Source: Streptomyces sp. NBC_00190 (GTDB taxonomy: Bacteria; Actinomycetota; Actinomycetes; Streptomycetales; Streptomycetaceae). Taken from it: 64,000 bases of DNA. This document shows positions 18,925 through 27,627 of the stretch, in pieces (positions within the stretch are counted from its first letter, which is position 1; every line of letters starts with the position of its first letter). The notes under the pieces were generated by a model, which searched no databases, was not told the origin of the DNA, and saw only the letters and a list, made by a program, of their open reading frames with translations. Where the stretch lies: the NCBI RefSeq assembly GCF_036203305.1, contig NZ_CP108131.1, positions 7,564,001 through 7,628,000 on the forward strand, in the 5' to 3' direction. Made by a program: the position numbers and the translations under genes.

Positions 18925-19012
18925 CGTGAGCTCCTGATGAAGTGATGAAATGGAATCGGCCGGTGTGGCCGAGACCGAGCAAACCGCGCGTCGCCCCCCG
19001 CGTTAAGAGGCT

Positions 19013-19061
19013 TTGATGACCTCCATACGGGCACACGGGAACCTTTAACGCCCCCCATACG
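19013..19061 (-). promoter_or_regulatory. four direct hexamers at 0, 11, 32 and 43 bp upstream of kdp
   Basis: Reading the reverse strand, CGTATG begins at 19061, CGTTAA at 19050, CGTATG at 19029 and CATCAA at 19018. The spacing of 11, 21 and 11 bp puts all four on one helix face in two pairs. The same spacing occurs upstream of the universal stress gene. OmpR-family regulators bind such 11-bp direct repeats. The last repeat is about 90 bp before the first start codon of the operon. An inverted GCGTTAA copy is also present at 19000. Confidence 0.6.
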
Positions 19062-19095
19062 CGGACCGCCGCCGACCTCCCGTGAAGTGCGGCTT

Positions 19096-19556
19096 TCATG
19101 CCTTCCGGGCCAGTCCGGCGGTGTCCAGGGCCGCGCCGGCCTGGGCGGCGAGGGCGACGGCGACCAGGCGGGCCTCCTCCGGGGGCAGGGGACCCGGAAC
19201 CGGGTCGAGGAGGAACGGGCCGTAGTAGTGCCCGCCACCCACGACGCGGAGTTCGGTCTCGCCGTCGGGCCAGGCGTCGTAGTCGACGATCCGGCCCCGT
19301 GGCGGAGCCAGACCCCGGCGCCGTGTTCCAGACGGGGGCGGTGCCCGATCAGGCTGCCGTACTCGAAGCGGCAGCCGCGCAGGCCCAGCAGGCCGACGAG
19401 TTCCCTGCGCACGTGCTCGACCACGGCCTCGGGCGAGCCGCCGTCCTCGGCCAGGCGGGCGGCCGCCTGGAGGCGGGCCAGGTGCCCGGCGTCGGTGACG
19501 ACCACGGCCTGGAGCCGTCGGACCCGGACGGCGAGTTGGGAGACGATCAGGCCGAA
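19096..19556 (-). pseudogene. 5'-truncated and frameshifted DUF4118-type sensor fragment
   Basis: The frame upstream of 19505 reads GLIVSQLAVRVRRLQAVVVT, the end of a DUF4118 membrane region, then AGHLARLQAAARLAEDGGS and RRELVGLLGLRGCRFEYG. Near 19290-19305 homology jumps to another frame (RIVDYDAWPDGETELRVVGG, HYYGPFLLDPVPG, VAVALAAQAGAALDTAG) that ends at 19096. The membrane-spanning N-terminus is missing, and no start codon with a ribosome site precedes the homology. DUF4118 proteins are KdpD-like membrane proteins. This one lies between the kdp promoter and the second kdpB. Confidence 0.75.
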
Positions 19557-19623
19557 ATGCGGTACGCCGGGACACCGATGCGGTGATCTGCCGACTGCGG
19601 TTCCGCATCACTGCCGACGCCCG

Positions 19624-19640
19624 CTGACGTGCTCTTGACG
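19624..19640 (-). promoter_or_regulatory. CGTCAA-N5-CGTCAG direct repeat
   Basis: The reverse strand carries CGTCAA (19640-19635) and CGTCAG (19629-19624), 11 bp apart. CCGACG at 19614-19619 (CGTCGG on the reverse strand) lies 10 bp further on. The same pair occurs at 24565-24581 and 24600-24616. It sits upstream of the broken DUF4118 gene and about 250 bp before kdpB2. Confidence 0.5.
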
Positions 19641-19822
19641 GCCGTTTGGCGCGTCCCGTGCGCCGTCGTCAAGATGCCGCCAATTCCCCTCCCCGTACGA
19701 CCGGTTGACCCAGAATCGGCAGTAGGTTCCTGCCTGTCGCGCTGCCGGAGGCCCCGATTTCGCATACGACGGCCGAGGGGGTCCCATGTGCGGGGCCGCC
19801 GGCAGCGCTCCTTCAATCCCGT

Positions 19823-19852
19823 GCCCCTGCCCGCCGTCGTGCGGGCAGGGGC
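19823..19852 (+). terminator. perfect 11-bp hairpin in the leader of the second kdpB
   Basis: GCCCCTGCCCG (19823-19833) and CGGGCAGGGGC (19842-19852) are exact complements around an 8-nt loop. The stem ends 35 bp before the kdpB2 ATG and just before its ribosome site region. It may act as an attenuator or a terminator of an upstream transcript. No known riboswitch core was recognised in the 270 bp upstream. Confidence 0.55.
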
Positions 19853-19887
19853 CGCCCTGTCGAATCCGCTCCTCAGAAGGTCATCCG

Positions 19888-22038
19888 ATGTCTTCCGCTG
19901 CCACGCGGCACGTTCCCCCGGGTCTCGGGAATCCTCCGCAGCCCCCGGTCACCCGGCCGCCCCGCAGGCGCCCCGGACCGGCGAACATGCTGGAGCCCGG
20001 CCAGCTCGCTGCCTCGGCCCGGGAGGCCGCCGCCAAGCTGCACCCGCGCGAACTGGTCGGGAAGCCGGTGCTGTTCGTCGTCGCCGTGGGATCCGTACTC
20101 ACGACGCTGTCCGCGCTCATCCACCCGTCGGTGTTCACCTGGGTGATCAGCGTCTGGCTGTGGCTGACCGTACTCTTCGCCAACTTCGCGGAGGCCGTCG
20201 CCGAGGGCCGCGGCCGTGCCCAGGCCGCCTCGCTGCGCAAGGCCCGGACCGACACGGTCGCGGTCCGCCTGAAGCACTGGACGTACGGGACGAACCTGCG
20301 TACCGCGGAGACCGAGGTGGTCACGCCGGCCGAACTCCAGCCGCTCGACTTCGTGCTCGTCGAGGCCGGGGAGCTGGTCCCGGCGGACGGTGACGTCGTC
20401 GACGGTGCGGCGATGGTCGACGAGTCGGCCGTCACCGGCGAATCCGGCCCGGTCCTGCGGGAGTCGGGTGGCGACCGGTCGGGCGTCACCGGCGGTACGA
20501 CCGTCCTGTCGGACTCGGTCGTCGTACGGGTCACTTCCCGTCCCGGCGAAAGTTTCATCGACCGGATGATCGCCCTGGTCGAGGGCGCCTCCCGGCAGAA
20601 GACCCCGAACGAGATCGCGCTGAACATCCTGCTGGCCGCGCTCACGGTCATCTTCATCCTGGTCGTCGTCAGCCTGGAGCCGATGGCGGGCTACGCGAAG
20701 GCCGCCCAGTCGACCACCACTCTGGTGGCCCTGCTGGTCACCCTGATCCCCACCACCATCGGCGCCCTGCTCTCCGCCATCGGCATCGCCGGCATGGACC
20801 GGCTCGTCCAGCGCAACGTGCTCGCCATGAGCGGCCGCGCGGTGGAGGCAGCCGGAGATGTGAACACCCTCCTCCTCGACAAGACCGGCACCATCACCCA
20901 CGGCAACAGGGAGGCAACTGCCTTCATCCCCCTGCCGGGAGTCGACCACAGCACGCTGGCGGACGCCGCCCAGCTCTCCTCCCTGGCCGACGAGACGCCC
21001 GAGGGCCGGTCGGTCGTCGAGCTCGCCGCCCGGTACGGCCTCACCCCGCCGGCCGAACACGAGCTGGCCAACCCCCGCTTCACGGAGTTCAGCGCCCGCA
21101 CCCGGATGAGCGGGATCAACCTGAGCTGGGACAACGGCGTCGGCCTCGCCATCCGCAAGGGAGCGGCGGCCCAGGTGATGGACTGGGTGGCGATGCGCGG
21201 CGGAACCGTGCAGGCGGAAGCCGCCAGCTGGTCCGCGCAGGTCTCGCAGTCCGGTGGCACCCCGCTGCTGGTCGCCGTCCACGACTGGGACGGGCCGCGG
21301 GTCCTCGGGATCATCCACCTCAAGGACGTGGTCAAGGACGGCATCCGGGAGCGGTTCGCGGAGCTGCGCGCCATGGGGATCCGTACGGTCATGGTGACCG
21401 GGGACAACGAGCTGACCGCCCGGGCGATCGCCGCCGAGGCCGGCGTCGACGAGTACCTGGCGGAAGCCACCCCCGAGGACAAGATGGCCCTCATCAAGCG
21501 GGAGCAGGCGGGCGGCAAGCTGGTCGCGATGACCGGCGACGGCACGAATGACGCCCCCGCTCTGGCCCAGGCCGATGTCGGCGTGGCCATGAACACGGGT
21601 ACGTCGGCCGCCAAGGAGGCCGGGAACATGGTGGACCTGGACTCCAACACCACCAAGCTCATCGAGATCGTCGAGATCGGCAAGCAGCTCCTCATCACCC
21701 GAGGCGCGCTGACGACCTTCTCGATCACCAACGACGTCGCGAAGTACTTCGCGATCATCCCGGCCATGTTCACCGCCGCCTACCCGGGCCTGGAGGCGCT
21801 GAACATCATGGGCCTGCACAGCCCCCGGTCCGCGATCACCTCGGCGATCATCTTCAACGCGCTGATCATCATCGCGCTCATCCCACTGGCCCTGCGCGGC
21901 GTCCGCTACCGGCCCGCCTCAGCCCACGACCTGCTGCGCCGCAACCTCGCCGTCTACGGCCTGGGCGGGCTCGTCCTGCCGTTCGTCGGGATCAAGCTCA
22001 TCGACCTCCTCGTCTCCCACATCCCCGGCATCGGATGA
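19888..22038 (+). CDS. second, stand-alone KdpB-type P-ATPase
   Basis: The ATG at 19888 follows AGAAGG by 8 bp. The 716-residue product is closely similar to KdpB over its length, with [20 protein letters not shown] and [20 protein letters not shown], and the membrane segments [20 protein letters not shown]. All catalytic residues are intact. It differs by a Pro/Arg-rich N-terminal extension and a 10-15 residue insertion before the actuator domain. No second kdpA or kdpC follows; an APC permease does. It may swap into the KdpFAC complex under other conditions or have gained its own role. Confidence 0.93.
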   Translation: MSSAATRHVPPGLGNPPQPPVTRPPRRRPGPANMLEPGQLAASAREAAAKLHPRELVGKPVLFVVAVGSVLTTLSALIHPSVFTWVISVWLWLTVLFANFAEAVAEGRGRAQAASLRKARTDTVAVRLKHWTYGTNLRTAETEVVTPAELQPLDFVLVEAGELVPADGDVVDGAAMVDESAVTGESGPVLRESGGDRSGVTGGTTVLSDSVVVRVTSRPGESFIDRMIALVEGASRQKTPNEIALNILLAALTVIFILVVVSLEPMAGYAKAAQSTTTLVALLVTLIPTTIGALLSAIGIAGMDRLVQRNVLAMSGRAVEAAGDVNTLLLDKTGTITHGNREATAFIPLPGVDHSTLADAAQLSSLADETPEGRSVVELAARYGLTPPAEHELANPRFTEFSARTRMSGINLSWDNGVGLAIRKGAAAQVMDWVAMRGGTVQAEAASWSAQVSQSGGTPLLVAVHDWDGPRVLGIIHLKDVVKDGIRERFAELRAMGIRTVMVTGDNELTARAIAAEAGVDEYLAEATPEDKMALIKREQAGGKLVAMTGDGTNDAPALAQADVGVAMNTGTSAAKEAGNMVDLDSNTTKLIEIVEIGKQLLITRGALTTFSITNDVAKYFAIIPAMFTAAYPGLEALNIMGLHSPRSAITSAIIFNALIIIALIPLALRGVRYRPASAHDLLRRNLAVYGLGGLVLPFVGIKLIDLLVSHIPGIG

Positions 22039-22133
22039 GTTCCGTCAGAGGCTCGTCGAACGTCCGGTGGCCTCGGTGCAGGCCGCCCCCGCCGCCACCG
22101 GGAGTACGTCCACTACGCCACCGGAAGGAAAGG

Positions 22134-22161
22134 CGTTAAGGGCGCGTCAGGATTTCGTCAG
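22134..22161 (+). promoter_or_regulatory. triple hexamer repeat upstream of the APC permease
   Basis: CGTTAA (22134), CGTCAG (22145) and CGTCAG (22156) recur at exact 11-bp intervals, about 100 bp before the permease start. They match the CGTCAA/CGTCAG and CGTTAA hexamers near the kdp operon and the stress gene. A weaker pair, CGTCAG/CGTCGA, lies at 22043 and 22054. Confidence 0.55.
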
Positions 22162-22260
22162 ATGAGGATATGGACGTATTGGCTGTGTTCTCGCTGCGTA
22201 CGCTGGCCCAGCCGTCGACGACGATGGCCGAATCCATGCCGTACGACAGGAGCGCCCACG

Positions 22261-24195
22261 ATGGCCACCCCTGCCCGCTCCTCGCGCCTGCGCGCGTGGC
22301 TGCTGGAAGGTTTGACCGACCGCCGCCACAAGCAGCAGCAGCACCCCGAGACCGCGCACGAGGGCAAGACCTGGTGGCGGGTGATGTGCCTGACCGGCCT
22401 CGACTACTTCTCCACCCTCGGCTACCAGCCGGGCATCGCGGCGCTCGCGGCCGGTCTGCTCTCACCTGTGGCGACGATCGTGCTGGTGCTGCTGACGCTG
22501 TTCGGCGCGCTGCCCGTCTACCGGCGTGTGGCGGAGGAGAGCCCGCACGGCGAGGGCTCGATCGCGATGCTGGAGCGGCTGCTGTCGTTCTGGAAGGGCA
22601 AGCTGTTCGTCCTGACCCTGCTGGGCTTCGCGGCGACCGACTTCCTGATCACGATCACGCTGTCGGCGGCCGACGCGACCGCTCACATGGTGGAGAACCC
22701 GCATCTGACCAGCACGCTGAACGGCCACCAGGTACTGATCACCCTGATCCTGATCGCCCTGCTCGGCGGGGTGTTCCTCAAGGGGTTCAGCGAGGCCATC
22801 GGCGTGGCGGTGGTCCTGGTCTTCTCCTACCTCGCGCTCAACGTGGTCGTCATCGGGAACGGCCTGTGGCAGGTCGCGAGTGAGCCGCAGGTCATCGGCG
22901 ACTGGAAGCAGGCGCTGATCGCCGAGCACGGCAACCCGTTGATGATGATCGCCATCGCGCTGGTGGTCTTTCCCAAGCTGGCGCTCGGCCTGTCCGGGTT
23001 CGAGACGGGCGTCGCGGTGATGCCGCACGTCCAGGGCTCCCCGGACGAGACGGACGAGAAGCCCGCCGGCCGGATCCGGGACACGAAGAAGCTGCTGACG
23101 ACCGCGGCCGTAATCATGAGCGTCTTCCTGATCACGAGCAGCTTCGTCACCACGCTGCTGATCCCGCCCGCCGCGTTCCAGCCGGGCGGCGAGGCCAACG
23201 GCCGCGCCCTCGCCTACCTGGCCCACGAGAACCTGGGCTCCGCGTTCGGCACGGTCTACGACGTCTCGACCATCCTGATCCTGTGGTTCGCGGGCGCCTC
23301 CGCGATGGCCGGCCTGCTCAACCTGATGCCGCGCTACCTGCCCCGCTACGGCATGGCCCCGCACTGGGCCCGCGCCCTGCGCCCGATGGTCATCGTGTTC
23401 ACCCTCATCGCGTTCCTCGTCACCTGGATCTTCGACGCCGACGTCGACGCCCAGGGCGGCGCGTACGCCACCGGTGTCCTCGTCCTGATCACCTCGGCCG
23501 CCGTCGCCGTGACCATCGCCGCCCGCCGGGCCGGGGAGCGCGGCTGGACCATCGGCTTCGGCGTCATCTCCGCGGTCTTCGTCTACACCACCGCCGTCAA
23601 CGTCGCCGAGCGCCCCGACGGCGTGAAGATCGGCGCCTGCTTCATCGCCGGCATCATGGCCCTCTCGCTGCTCTCCCGCCTCGCCCGCGTCTTCGAGCTG
23701 CGCGTGACCCATGTGGAGCTCGACGACATGGCCCAGCGCTTCATCCGCGACACCGCCAACCGGACGATCCGCTTCATCGCCAACGAGCCCGACAGCCGGG
23801 ACCTCGAGGAGTACCGGCAGAAGAAGGCCCAGATCCGCGAGGACAACGACATCCCGTCCGAGGACGACGTCATGTTCGTCGAGGTGACCGTCCTGGACGC
23901 GTCCGAGTTCGAATCCGGGCTGTGGGTACGGGGCGAGGTGCTGCACGACCGCTACCGCGTCCTCACCCTTGAGTCCTCGTCCATCCCCAACGCGCTGGCC
24001 GCGCTGATGCTCTACGTACGGGACGAGACCGGCCAGCGCCCCCACATCTACTTCGAGTGGACCGAGGGAAACCCGATGGCCAACTTCCTGCGCTTCTTCC
24101 TCTTCGGCCAGGGCGAGGTCGCTCCCGTCACCCGCGAGGTGATCCGCGAGGCCGAACCGGACCGGGCCCGCCGCCCGCACGTGCACGCCGGCTGA
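22261..24195 (+). CDS. APC superfamily permease with a cytoplasmic C-terminal domain
   Basis: The ATG at 22261 follows AGGAG by 9 bp. The 644-residue protein has about twelve membrane segments from residue 50 to 465, beginning [24 protein letters not shown], followed by a soluble domain of about 180 residues. The shape, membrane core plus soluble tail, resembles KUP/KimA-type potassium carriers as well as amino-acid permeases. The substrate is not proved. Its place after kdpB2 and its shared repeat sites favour a role in ion or osmotic balance. A strong terminator follows. Confidence 0.88.
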   Translation: MATPARSSRLRAWLLEGLTDRRHKQQQHPETAHEGKTWWRVMCLTGLDYFSTLGYQPGIAALAAGLLSPVATIVLVLLTLFGALPVYRRVAEESPHGEGSIAMLERLLSFWKGKLFVLTLLGFAATDFLITITLSAADATAHMVENPHLTSTLNGHQVLITLILIALLGGVFLKGFSEAIGVAVVLVFSYLALNVVVIGNGLWQVASEPQVIGDWKQALIAEHGNPLMMIAIALVVFPKLALGLSGFETGVAVMPHVQGSPDETDEKPAGRIRDTKKLLTTAAVIMSVFLITSSFVTTLLIPPAAFQPGGEANGRALAYLAHENLGSAFGTVYDVSTILILWFAGASAMAGLLNLMPRYLPRYGMAPHWARALRPMVIVFTLIAFLVTWIFDADVDAQGGAYATGVLVLITSAAVAVTIAARRAGERGWTIGFGVISAVFVYTTAVNVAERPDGVKIGACFIAGIMALSLLSRLARVFELRVTHVELDDMAQRFIRDTANRTIRFIANEPDSRDLEEYRQKKAQIREDNDIPSEDDVMFVEVTVLDASEFESGLWVRGEVLHDRYRVLTLESSSIPNALAALMLYVRDETGQRPHIYFEWTEGNPMANFLRFFLFGQGEVAPVTREVIREAEPDRARRPHVHAG

Positions 24196-24219
24196 CCGTT
24201 CCGTTCGGGAAACGCAAGA

Positions 24220-24261
24220 AATCCCGCCGGTCCCTCGCTATGGCGGGGCACCGGCGGGATT
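24220..24261 (+). terminator. rho-independent-type hairpin after the permease
   Basis: AATCCCGCCGGT (24220-24231) and ACCGGCGGGATT (24250-24261) are perfect 12-bp complements, followed by CTTCT. It lies 25 bp after the permease stop. Confidence 0.85.
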
Positions 24262-24311
24262 CTTCTACGGTGACCGCTACCTGGGGCCCCGACCGTGCCG
24301 TTCGCCGAACC

Positions 24312-24443
24312 ATGCTGGCCCTCGGCGCGGCCGGCCTGGCCCTCATCGCCGTCGGCGCGATCCTCGACGCGCTCTGGCTGCTGGGCATCGGCGCCTGGGC
24401 GGTCATCGGCGCGATGCTGATCGAGCTCGTCTACCGTCCGTAG
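24312..24443 (+). CDS. small two-segment membrane protein
   Basis: The 43 residues from ATG 24312 (MLALGAAGLALIAVGAILDA then LWLLGIGAWAVIGAMLIEL) form two hydrophobic stretches and end VYRP. A GTG at 24270 would give 57 residues. An ATG at 24240 lies in the terminator loop and is unlikely. Neither start has a clear ribosome site, but codon bias is normal and the hydrophobic pattern is coherent. The function is unknown. Confidence 0.5.
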   Translation: MLALGAAGLALIAVGAILDALWLLGIGAWAVIGAMLIELVYRP

Positions 24444-24564
24444 CCACGGTCGCTGCGCGCCGATGTCGCGCCGGCGCAAGGCCTTCCAGGGTTTCGCGGC
24501 GGACAAGGAGCCGGACAGCGCCGTCGTGGACCGCGCCGCGCACCAGCGCCCTTGTGGCCTGCCC

Positions 24565-24648
24565 CTGACGGGACCTTGACGACGACCGGCGGTGGGAGGC
24601 GTCAACAACGCGTCAGAATCGCGGGCGGCAGCGTCAGAAGCCCGTCAG
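24565..24648. promoter_or_regulatory. six-hexamer cluster upstream of the universal stress gene
   Basis: On the reverse strand CGTCAA and CGTCAG sit 11 bp apart (24581-24565). On the forward strand CGTCAA (24600), CGTCAG (24611), CGTCAG (24632) and CGTCAG (24643) fall at offsets 0, 11, 32 and 43, the same spacing as in the kdp promoter. The last copy is 68 bp before the stress gene start. This is the densest occurrence in the window. Confidence 0.65.
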
Positions 24649-24715
24649 CGAACCGGCCTCATGGCTCATCTCTGCCGTTGGATGAGTCACCCGAACGGAG
24701 CGGAGGGAGGAACGC

Positions 24716-25229
24716 GTGCCGAAGGTGGTCGTCGGTGTCGGCGAAAGCCTGGGCAGCCTGGCGGCACTGCACCGGGCAGCCGCAGAGGCCCGGCTGCGGC
24801 GGGTGGAGCTGTGCGCCGTGCTGGCGTGGCAGGCTCCAGGCGGTGGGTTGGTAAGCCGGAACACGTTCGGAGGCCCGGGCCCGGTCCTGACACTGTGCCG
24901 GTCGGCCGCCGTGGAGCGGCTGCGCGAGGTACTCGACAGCGCGTTCGGAGCCGAGTGCCCGGGAGTTGCCCTCGCGGCCTTCACGGTGCGGGGCACGGCG
25001 GGCGCGGCACTCGTCGACGCCGCCCGTGACCCGGACGACCTGCTCGTGGTGGGGGGGCTCGCGAGGACCGCTGCGCCGCCTGGTCCGCCCCCCGGTCGCC
25101 CGTTACGTCCTCGCGCACGCTGCCTGCCCCGTCCTGACCGTGCCCCCGTCCCCGCTCCAGGCCGCATACGACGTGGCCCATCGCCGCAACTCCTGGCGGC
25201 TGCCGCTCGACGTGCGAGAACTCGCGTGA
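24716..25229 (+). pseudogene. universal stress protein with a +1 frameshift in a G tract
   Basis: GTG at 24716 follows GGAGG by 6 bp and opens a USP fold (PKVVVGVGESLGSLAALHRA). At DDLLVVG the frame meets seven consecutive G residues near 25051-25057. One G fewer restores the ATP-binding motif GGSRGPLRRLVRPPVARYVL and the normal end CPVLTVPPSPL...DVRELA at 25229. As read, the frame runs to 25279 with unrelated Arg/Pro-rich sequence. Either a sequencing slip in a homopolymer or a true slippery mutation explains it. USPs bind ATP or sense stress, and this one lies in the potassium/stress cluster. Confidence 0.8.
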
Positions 25230-25274
25230 CGCGGCGATCGATGCCGCGGGGCCGCTTCGGTTCCGCCAGAAGGG

Positions 25275-25325
25275 CGTAGGCGTCCCGTCAGGATCCGCAG
25301 AACGGCCCGCCTGCGCCTTTAGCGT
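25275..25325 (+). promoter_or_regulatory. 11-bp repeat and -10 of an apparently leaderless gene
   Basis: CGTAGG (25275) and CGTCAG (25286) lie 11 bp apart, just upstream of where a -35 should be (the sequence there is a poor match). TAGCGT (25320-25325) is a good -10, and it ends 7 bp before the ATG at 25333, so transcription should begin at the start codon. This layout fits activator-dependent, leaderless expression. Confidence 0.55.
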
Positions 25326-25332
25326 CCTGCAC

Positions 25333-25929
25333 ATGGAATACGGATCCGGCGGTTCGGGACCACGACGCGCGCGGGGCGGCACGGAGCCTCGTGCGGTGCC
25401 GACTGCCTCCGGCACCATCGCCGTACACGACGCCCACTGGGCCGGTGAGCGCCGTACGGCGATCCTCGCGGCCGGGCTCCTCGTCTCGGCGCTGCTGATC
25501 GTCGACGGGGCCGCCGGCTCGGCCACCTGGCCTCGGGCCGCCCTGTGGACCGGCCTCGGCCTGCTGCTCTTCGTCGTCCTGCGCCCGCCCCTGGTACGGG
25601 TTTCGCCCGGCCGCCTGACCGTCCGCACGCTGTTCGCCGAGCGCACCGTACACACCGACGCCCTGCTCTCGGTCCACTGGTCCGACGGGGTGGCCCAGCG
25701 CGTGATCCTCCGCGACACCGAAGGCCGGCATGTGGAGATCGACCCGGGCGTTCTGGTCCGCAACCCCGCCCTGTGGCACCGCTTCGACGCCGACGCCCGG
25801 ACGTCGTTGCGGCACGACACGCTGCGGTCCGGGGCGAGCGCCCTGCGACAACTGGCTGAGCGCATCGACCGGGAGGCGGCCCGATCCGTGTTCAAGGTCT
25901 CCGGTCTGAGCACCGTGGCCGGCCGGTGA
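25333..25929 (+). CDS. two-helix membrane protein with a PH-like soluble domain
   Basis: The 198-residue product has a polar N-terminus, two hydrophobic segments (residues about 38-85: TAILAAGLLVSALLIVDGAA, AALWTGLGLLLFVVL) and a soluble half with the short strands VRVSPGRLTVRTLFAERTV and VEIDPGVLVRNPALW, reminiscent of bacterial PH (DUF304-like) domains. There is no ribosome site, but the -10 placement supports this start. The function is unknown. Shared repeat sites link it to the stress cluster. Confidence 0.75.
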   Translation: MEYGSGGSGPRRARGGTEPRAVPTASGTIAVHDAHWAGERRTAILAAGLLVSALLIVDGAAGSATWPRAALWTGLGLLLFVVLRPPLVRVSPGRLTVRTLFAERTVHTDALLSVHWSDGVAQRVILRDTEGRHVEIDPGVLVRNPALWHRFDADARTSLRHDTLRSGASALRQLAERIDREAARSVFKVSGLSTVAGR

Positions 25930-26129
25930 GCGCGCGCCTTCGGCCTGCCCGAGCGTTCGCGGTCCCCCTGCGCCCGGGCAGCCCCGATGGACTCCTGCTC
26001 CGGCGCCCTCAGCTGTGAGCAGGTATGTGCAGGGCGAAGTGGCGGAACACGCCTTACTTCCCCGAGGCCACTTAGGCCTCCGGAGGCATCCGCTCGTACC
26101 CCCGGGCGGGATCGGCTCGTTGACCAGGT

Positions 26130-26531
26130 ATGGAACTGCCGACCATCGCGGTGCCGGGCGTCGGGGAACGGGCCGACGCCGTGGCCGATGCCGCCTGCCA
26201 CCTCTACGACACCGTCGCACCCTGGGGGATCCTCCCGGCGGTGGCGGGGGGCGGCTGGAGCCGGACCGCCGCCGAGGACGCCGCCGAGGCCATCGAGACC
26301 ACCGCGCACGCCCTCGCGTACGTCGACCCGGGCGCCGAGCTCGTGCTGGCGCCCGTCCACGCCGCCCTCGCCGAACTGCGCCGACGGCTCGGCCTCGCGC
26401 CCGCCGACCCGCTGACCGCTGCCGGGCTCCCGGCGACCCCGCGCACCGTCGGCAACCCGCGCCGGACCCGCCGGGTCCGGGCGCTCACCCCGCCTTCGCC
26501 CCGGCAACCGCCTTCTCGTACAACTTCCTGA
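26130..26531 (+). CDS. hypothetical Ala-rich protein
   Basis: An open frame of 133 residues begins MELPTIAVPGVGERADAVAD and has a helical, Ala/Glu-rich body for about 95 residues, followed by an Arg/Pro-rich tail that lies over the 3' end of the convergent protease gene (47-bp overlap). No ribosome site is evident and I recognise no family. The body has good codon bias. The tail may be non-native if a stop has been lost. The 200 bp upstream (25930-26129) hold no other recognisable feature. Confidence 0.4.
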   Translation: MELPTIAVPGVGERADAVADAACHLYDTVAPWGILPAVAGGGWSRTAAEDAAEAIETTAHALAYVDPGAELVLAPVHAALAELRRRLGLAPADPLTAAGLPATPRTVGNPRRTRRVRALTPPSPRQPPSRTTS

Positions 26532-27618
26532 TGTCCGCGCCGAAGTAGGAGCTGTAGGAGGTGTCGGCGGTGTCCCCGCCGGTCTTCCAGCCGCCGATGA
26601 CCCCGACCACGTCACCGGTTCCGGTCCGCGTGTCGTACCGGTTCAGGAAGGGGCCGCCGCTGGTTCCGCCGGGATAGCCCGTGCAGTCGATCCGCAGGAA
26701 CGATCCGGGGATCCGGGCGTCGGTACTGGTGAACTTCGTCGTGCGGTTGACGCACAGGCGCGGGCGGGCGGCGGAGGCCGGGTACCCGATCAGGGTGACC
26801 TGCGCGTGCGCGTAACCGGCGCCGGTGACCAGGCGGTTCCCGCCGACCACGTCCTGCACCGGGAACCCGTGGGAGTCCGGCCCCACCTGCGCGAAGGCCA
26901 CGTCGAGCGTGGCCGCGCGGTCGGGGCCCTGGGACCGGTAGCGCGGGTCGATCCAGATCTTGGAGTGCCCGCCCGCGTCCCGCAGGACCGGGAAGATCCC
27001 GTACGGCTGCGGGTTCGCGCGCGTGTACAGCGGTACGAACGCCACCTGCCGGGTGTCGGAGCCGAGCAGGCAGTGCGCCGCGCTGAGCACCAGGTTGCGC
27101 CCGGGGGAGGCGACCACGCTCGCGGTGCAGAAGTAGGCCCCGCCGTCCTTGACCGCGAACATCCGCCCGACGACCGGGACGCCGCCGAAGTCCTGGCCGA
27201 TCCCGGGACCCGCGGGGGCGGGGCGCGCGGGAACCGGTCTCACGATCGCGGCCGGAGCGGGTGTCGGCGTCGGGGTCGGCGTCGGAGCGGGCGTCGGAGT
27301 GGGGGTGGCGACCGGAGCGGGGGCCGACGGGGTCCCGGCCGGGGTCAGGGACAAGATCTCCGAAGGGACCGCGGAGGACACAGGCTGTTCCCCCGCCACC
27401 GGGGACGGGGACGGGCTCGCCGCCGGCGGCGCGGGCTCCACCGGGGGCAGCGGAAGGGCCGAGGCCATCCGCTCGGCGGTCCAGAAGGACTGGGCCTCCC
27501 GGGCGGACCAGCGGCCCACGGCCGCCTGCGCGGCGCCGCCCGCCTCGGCGACGGGCAGCGGCCCGGCCGCCAGCAACAGGGCGGCCGCCGCGGCGGCGAG
27601 GGTCAACGTACGTCGCAT
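26485..27618 (-). CDS. secreted trypsin-like serine protease
   Basis: The 377-residue protein has a signal peptide (MRRTLTLAAAAAALLLAAGP), a long Pro/Thr/Ala linker with TPTPTP repeats (residues about 60-130), and a chymotrypsin-fold domain. The triad can be read as His in LSAAHC, Asp in ATLDVAFAQ and Ser in YPGGTSGGPFLN. It should cleave proteins outside the cell, with the linker acting as a flexible spacer or cell-wall span. It sits 9 bp downstream of the oxidoreductase gene on the same strand and may be cotranscribed. Confidence 0.92.
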   Translation of the reverse strand: MRRTLTLAAAAAALLLAAGPLPVAEAGGAAQAAVGRWSAREAQSFWTAERMASALPLPPVEPAPPAASPSPSPVAGEQPVSSAVPSEILSLTPAGTPSAPAPVATPTPTPAPTPTPTPTPAPAAIVRPVPARPAPAGPGIGQDFGGVPVVGRMFAVKDGGAYFCTASVVASPGRNLVLSAAHCLLGSDTRQVAFVPLYTRANPQPYGIFPVLRDAGGHSKIWIDPRYRSQGPDRAATLDVAFAQVGPDSHGFPVQDVVGGNRLVTGAGYAHAQVTLIGYPASAARPRLCVNRTTKFTSTDARIPGSFLRIDCTGYPGGTSGGPFLNRYDTRTGTGDVVGVIGGWKTGGDTADTSYSSYFGADIRKLYEKAVAGAKAG

Positions 27619-27627
27619 GCGGGACTC

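Noticed and set aside
19690..19887. c-di-AMP (ydaO) riboswitch before the second kdpB
   Set aside because: I could not find the conserved core sequences. Only one strong hairpin is visible.
24462..24581. 38-codon forward frame (MSRRRKAFQGF...)
   Set aside because: It has no ribosome site and ends in the repeat cluster. I could not support it as a gene.
24565..24648. DosR/DevR-type box before the universal stress gene
   Set aside because: DevR sites are 20-bp palindromes. These are direct repeats at 11 bp, which fits the OmpR family.
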